Source of the DNA: an uncultured Eubacteriales bacterium
Lineage (GTDB): Bacteria > Bacillota > Clostridia > Oscillospirales > Oscillospiraceae
Length of the DNA stretch: 64,000 nt
Direction of reading: 5' to 3'
Assembly (NCBI GenBank): GCA_900319465.1
Contig: ONOL01000003.1
Coordinates: 1-64,000, forward strand
Positions within the stretch are counted from its first letter, which is position 1, and each line of letters opens with the position of its first letter. The position numbers were made by a program, and so were the translations under genes. The notes under the pieces were generated by a model that was not told the DNA's origin, made no database searches, and saw nothing but the letters and a program-made list of their open reading frames with translations. Below, piece by piece: positions 62,603-64,000 of the stretch.

Positions 62603-63370
62603 ATGCAAGAATTCAAAACCATATTCCGCAAACACCGGAAGATCCTCTCTGCCGTACTGCTGCTATTCGCGGTGTTTTTGATTTTCTGGACCGTGAACAG
62701 CCCTGTGCTCGTCGGCGTGTCCGCTTCAAAACGGCAGCTGCCGGTTTATTCGGTGCAGCGGAAAGACAAGGTGGCGGCGATCTCTTTTGACGCCGCATGG
62801 GGAAACGAGGATACGCAGATGCTGATCGACATTCTGGACAAATACAAGTCCCATGCGACCTTCTTCGTTGTCGGGGACTGGGCGGAGAAATACCCGGAAT
62901 CCGTCAAGGCGCTGGCCGACGCGGGCAACGAAGTCATGAATCATTCCTCCAGTCACGCGCACTTCTCGCAGCTTACAAGCGAGCAGATCAAAGCGGACGT
63001 GAACGCCTGCAACGACAAGATCGAAGCGGTCACCGGCGTCAGACCGACGCTTTTCCGCTGTCCCTACGGCGAATATGACGACCACGTGATCCAGGCGATC
63101 CGGGAACTGGGGATGGAACCGATCCAGTGGGACGTGGACAGTCTGGACTGGAAAGGGATTTCCGCCGCCGAGATCACGCAGCGGGTGCTGCAAAGGATCA
63201 AACCCGGCAGCATCGTCCTGTTCCATAACGCCGCCGAACACACGCCGGAGGCGCTGCCAGACATTCTGGAGGCGCTGATCGCCAACGGCTACACGATCGT
63301 TCCCGTCTCGCAGATCCTGCTGGACGGCGATACCTACATTGACAACACGGGCATGCAGTGCCGGCCATAA
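62603..63370 (+). CDS. pdaB: Polysaccharide deacetylase, PdaB-like
   Basis: A 255-aa membrane-anchored NodB-domain protein; PdaB is needed to keep spores stable late in sporulation. A membrane helix covers residues 15-35. Catalytic motifs are AISFDAAWGNED near residue 60, NHSSSHAHF near 113 (two metal His), FRCPYGEYDD near 153 and WDVDSLDW. I chose the ATG at 62603, 9 nt after GGAG; the ATG at 62597 is too close to that site. Divergent from ruvC. Confidence 0.9.
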   Translation: MQEFKTIFRKHRKILSAVLLLFAVFLIFWTVNSPVLVGVSASKRQLPVYSVQRKDKVAAISFDAAWGNEDTQMLIDILDKYKSHATFFVVGDWAEKYPESVKALADAGNEVMNHSSSHAHFSQLTSEQIKADVNACNDKIEAVTGVRPTLFRCPYGEYDDHVIQAIRELGMEPIQWDVDSLDWKGISAAEITQRVLQRIKPGSIVLFHNAAEHTPEALPDILEALIANGYTIVPVSQILLDGDTYIDNTGMQCRP

Positions 63371-63374
63371 TGAC

Positions 63375-63424
63375 AGCTCCCGCTCCGTACCGGTTTCGGC
63401 CGATACCGAGCGGGAGCTTTCTTG
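63375..63424 (+). terminator. pdaB terminator
   Basis: AGCTCCCGCTC / GAGCGGGAGCT stem (63375-63418) around a second CCGG hairpin, followed by TTCTT. Confidence 0.85.
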
Positions 63425-63489
63425 CGGGAACGCCGTTTCAGAGCTTCTTCAATTCCGCGGAGCCAGTGCCAAAGCTGCCGCCGTACGCA

Positions 63490-64000
63490 TCACCAGCGGT
63501 TTTCAACGTATTCACAGAAAGCGTAGAAGTCACGGATCTCGACCGTTTCGCCGTCGTCGAGCGTCACCGTTCCGCTCCAAAGGCCGTGGACCTGATGGCT
63601 GTGCATCCGCATCACGCCGATATTCAGGTCGGTATGATGGTCGTAAAACGGCTCCATCGTGAGGCAAAAACGTTCGTCCTCGGAGGTGAAGCGCCACGGC
63701 TCCATGTAACGGTCCGGCTTGGGAAAGCTTTCCACGTCGACCCCGGCGATCTTATGCGCTTTTCCGTCCCAAAACAGACAGGTCTCGGTCGCATCGTCCT
63801 CCGAACCGATCCCCCACGTGATCTCGAAGCCGAAGAGGTGCTCCTTTCCCTTCGCGTCTGTTACTCGTCCGGAGCCGTTTCCCCAGTACCAGACCAGAGA
63901 ATAAGGCGTACATACCCGCCCCCAGTCAAGTACGCAGAAGCTCTGGGCGCGGCGAAGCGTCCAGGTATTCTCCCCGCAGCGGATTTCCGCTTCACAAGGC
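63490..64000 (-). CDS. DUF2804 family protein, C-terminal part (partial)
   Basis: The reading frame stays open from the window edge (64000) to the stop at 63490-63492, about 169 codons. Reading from the edge it contains RRAQSFCVLDWGRV, LVWYWGNGSG, GFEITWGIGSEDDATE, and ends MEPFYDHHTDLN...SHQVHGLWSGTV...YVENRW. This is the C-terminal half of DUF2804, a beta-rich protein of unknown role related to lipocalin-like/AttH folds. The start lies outside the window. Confidence 0.8.
   Translation of the reverse strand, partial: PCEAEIRCGENTWTLRRAQSFCVLDWGRVCTPYSLVWYWGNGSGRVTDAKGKEHLFGFEITWGIGSEDDATETCLFWDGKAHKIAGVDVESFPKPDRYMEPWRFTSEDERFCLTMEPFYDHHTDLNIGVMRMHSHQVHGLWSGTVTLDDGETVEIRDFYAFCEYVENRW

Overview
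The window comes from a GC-rich, anaerobic, endospore-forming Gram-positive bacterium, most likely of the Oscillospiraceae (Oscillospirales). This rests on the complete spoIIIAA-AH operon, spoIVA, yunB, cwlD, pdaB and a SigH-like sigma factor, on T-box and SAM-I riboswitches, on a class III (oxygen-sensitive) ribonucleotide reductase, a type III glutamine synthetase and a PPi-type phosphofructokinase, and on AGGAGG-type ribosome binding sites with frequent TTG and GTG starts. It is almost entirely chromosomal core sequence. I see no tRNA, rRNA, CRISPR array, insertion sequence or prophage.

Layout. 1-3.0 kb: end of a membrane-anchored protein, then (minus strand) glycerate kinase, pyruvate kinase and a small unknown protein. 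3.1-3.6 kb: RNase P RNA (minus), head to head with the murD promoter. 3.6-13.5 kb: a long plus-strand operon murD, PLP lyase, yunB, ligA, VanZ-like, P-type ATPase homologue, HAD phosphatase, MATE exporter. 13.5-18.6 kb: a small membrane protein (minus) and the spoIIIA operon (plus). 18.6-27.5 kb: asp23, nusB, xseA, xseB, ispA, dxs, tlyA, nadK, argR, recN. 27.5-29.5 kb: a Tyr-specific T-box, a C_GCAxxG_C_C protein and tyrS. 29.5-35.8 kb: PAP2 phosphatase plus a small unknown, an SLH-domain surface protein, and a moxR/DUF58/transglutaminase operon. 36.0-40.1 kb: nrdG, nrdD and a thioredoxin reductase. 40.1-45.4 kb: LmbE-like deacetylase and sugar symporter (minus), yvcK, SAM-I/metK, trxA. 45.4-52.5 kb: glnN, a C39-like unknown and pfp (minus), fba and a second P-type ATPase homologue (plus). 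52.6-53.6 kb: a Xer-type recombinase. 53.8-62.5 kb: a minus-strand run ruvC-ruvA-ruvB-sigH-zinc ribbon-DUF1858-trmK-Nif3-spoIVA-cwlD-radA. 62.6-64 kb: pdaB and the C-terminal part of a DUF2804 gene.

Functional themes are sporulation (engulfment channel, coat assembly, cortex), DNA repair (ligA, recN, radA, ruvABC, xseAB), isoprenoid precursor synthesis, central glycolysis, and anaerobic dNTP synthesis with its own redox system.

The most unusual content: (i) two P-type ATPase homologues that have each lost catalytic signature residues. One has Gly in place of the phosphorylated Asp; the other lacks the actuator TGE and the GDGxND motif. (ii) An anaerobic ribonucleotide reductase carrying a C-terminal CPNC redoxin domain, followed directly by a thioredoxin reductase and preceded by two NrdR-like boxes. 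(iii) A very short SpoIIIAG that appears to lack the internal insertion of the Bacillus protein. (iv) Three matching SigE-like promoters before spoIIIA, spoIVA and pdaB.
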